Positions 62,932 to 64,000 of a stretch of DNA of 64,000 nt are shown piece after piece (positions within the stretch are counted from its first letter, which is position 1; the number at the start of each line of letters is the position of its first letter). The DNA is from Streptomyces aurantiacus. GTDB lineage: Bacteria > Actinomycetota > Actinomycetes > Streptomycetales > Streptomycetaceae. The notes below the pieces were generated by a model. That model searched no databases. It saw nothing but the letters and a program-made list of their open reading frames with translations, and was not told where the DNA came from. Location of the stretch: NCBI RefSeq assembly GCF_027107535.1, contig NZ_CP114283.1:8804001-8868000 (forward strand). Direction: 5' to 3'. A program made the translations under genes and the position numbers.

Positions 62932-64000
62932 TCAGCCGAGCAGGACCACCTCGACCTCGGTGCCGGGCTCCACGGACTCGACGGACTCCGGGACGACGAT
63001 CAGCGCGTCGGCTTGTGCGAGGGCCGCGATCAGGTGGGATCCGGCGCCGCCGACGGGCGTCACCTCCCCGTTCGCGTACTGTCCGCGCAGGAATTGACGG
63101 CGTCCGGCGGGTGAGGTGAGTGCCTTGTCCGTGCGGAGCTTCGCCCTGGTGGTGGGCCGGTGGATGTCGTCGACGCCCATCAGGGCGCGGATCGCGGGGC
63201 GCACGAACAGCTCGAAGGACACGTACGACGAGACGGGGTTGCCCGGGAGCGCGAGCAGCGGGGTGTGGTCGGGGCCGATGGAGCCGAAGCCCTGGGGCTT
63301 GCCGGGCTGCATGGCGAGCTTGCGGAAGTCGATGCCGCCGCCCTCCTCGTCCTCGTCGCCGACCGAGGAGAGCGCCTCCTTGACGACGTCGTACGCGCCG
63401 ACGCTGACGCCGCCCGTGGTGACCACGAGGTCGGCGCGGATGAGCTGGTCCTCGATGGTGGCGCGGAGTGTGTCGGCGTCGTCGGCGACCGCGCCCACCC
63501 GGTAGGCGATCGCTCCGGCGTCCCTGGCCGCGGCGCACAGCGCGAAGCTGTTGGAGTCGTAGATCTGGCCGGTGGCCAACTCCGTGTCGGGCTGGACGAG
63601 TTCGCTGCCGGTGGACAGGACCACCACGCGGGGGCGCGGGTGCACGCGGACGGTCCCCCGGCCGATCGCGGCGAGCAGCCCGATCTGCGGCGGGCCGAGC
63701 ACGGTGCCCGCGGAGAGCGCGCGGTCGCCGGCCTTCACGTCGCTGCCCTTGGCGCGCACGTGCGCGCGTGCCTGCGCCGGGCGGTGGACGTGCACCTGTC
63801 CCGACGCGCCCTCGGGGGACGCGCTGCGGGCGCGCATGCCGAAGACGGGTCCCTCGCCGAGGCCCCCATCGGTCCACTCGACGGGGACGACGGCCTCGGC
63901 GCCGGGCGGCAGCGGGGCGCCCGTCATGATGCGGGCGGCCTGGCCGGGGCCCACGTGGAGCAGCTCGGACTGGCCCGCCGCCACGTCGCCCACGACCGTG
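62932..64000 (-). CDS. moeA: Molybdopterin molybdenumtransferase MoeA, 5' end missing
   Basis: Inserts molybdate into adenylated molybdopterin. The window holds 355 C-terminal residues; by comparison with the usual length of about 405-440, the first 60-80 are beyond the right edge. Visible: [19 protein letters not shown], the MPT-binding domain with [28 protein letters not shown], and the end domain with [19 protein letters not shown]. It lies 62 bases before moaC on the same strand, so moeA-moaC-moaB is one unit. Confidence 0.95.
   Translation of the reverse strand, partial: TVVGDVAAGQSELLHVGPGQAARIMTGAPLPPGAEAVVPVEWTDGGLGEGPVFGMRARSASPEGASGQVHVHRPAQARAHVRAKGSDVKAGDRALSAGTVLGPPQIGLLAAIGRGTVRVHPRPRVVVLSTGSELVQPDTELATGQIYDSNSFALCAAARDAGAIAYRVGAVADDADTLRATIEDQLIRADLVVTTGGVSVGAYDVVKEALSSVGDEDEEGGGIDFRKLAMQPGKPQGFGSIGPDHTPLLALPGNPVSSYVSFELFVRPAIRALMGVDDIHRPTTRAKLRTDKALTSPAGRRQFLRGQYANGEVTPVGGAGSHLIAALAQADALIVVPESVESVEPGTEVEVVLLG

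Overview
The window is high-GC actinobacterial chromosome, and gene content and order point to Streptomyces: glmU-prs-rplY-pth, tam/tamR, galT-galE-galK, tatD-rpfB-rsmA-ispE, an O-mannosyltransferase gene, two penicillin-binding protein genes next to an SsgA-like sporulation gene, and a moeA-moaC-moaB group. Third codon positions are strongly G/C, GTG starts are frequent, and many neighbouring genes overlap by ATGA or GTGA. It reads as conserved chromosome core with small accessory insertions. I see no integrase, transposase, prophage or CRISPR array.

Layout. 1-4.9 kb: end of a tRNA gene (probably Gln), then cell-wall precursor, PRPP, ribosomal L25 and peptidyl-tRNA hydrolase genes. 5-9.7 kb: ppc on the minus strand, then a fatty-acid desaturase gene coupled to a TetR regulator gene. 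9.7-13.5 kb: a small toxin-antitoxin pair, a VOC gene, tam with its divergent MarR regulator tamR, an orphan LuxR-type regulator and an acetyltransferase. 13.5-17.8 kb: the galactose (Leloir) operon galT-galE-galK and a LuxR-type regulator with a degenerate receiver. 18-22 kb: two tandem paralogous membrane-anchored beta-propeller proteins. 22-30 kb: ABC-F ATPase, ispE, rsmA, rpfB, tatD, a zinc-ribbon protein and rsmI, all on the minus strand. 30-37 kb: pmt, a GH46 chitosanase lipoprotein, two class B PBPs and an ssgE-like gene, so a cell-envelope segment. 37-41 kb: a CbiMN-Q-O cobalt/nickel ECF transporter whose last gene overlaps an ohrR-like gene, followed by ohr. 41-48.5 kb: serine hydrolase, AraC, RidA-like, EamA permease, YbaK, and an MMPL transporter with its TetR gene. 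48.6-52.1 kb: a tricorn-type protease. 52.3-57 kb: a charged repeat protein, then a BVMO-hydrolase-SDR operon with a divergent MerR gene. 57-61.8 kb: xthA, acetyltransferases, a lipoprotein, tRNA-Ala(CGC) and a DAR-repeat membrane protein. 61.8-64 kb: molybdenum cofactor genes; moeA runs off the right edge.

How genes work together. Local regulator-target pairs are the clearest theme: TetR with desaturase, TamR with Tam, TetR with MMPL, MerR with the BVMO operon, and OhrR with Ohr. Several have inverted repeats in the shared promoter that I could read directly. The envelope and development theme (rpfB, pmt, chitosanase, PBPs, ssgE) fits a spore-forming mycelial organism. Start codons were adjusted from the longest possible reading frames wherever a ribosome binding site, a translational overlap or the family N-terminus argued for it; each entry says so.
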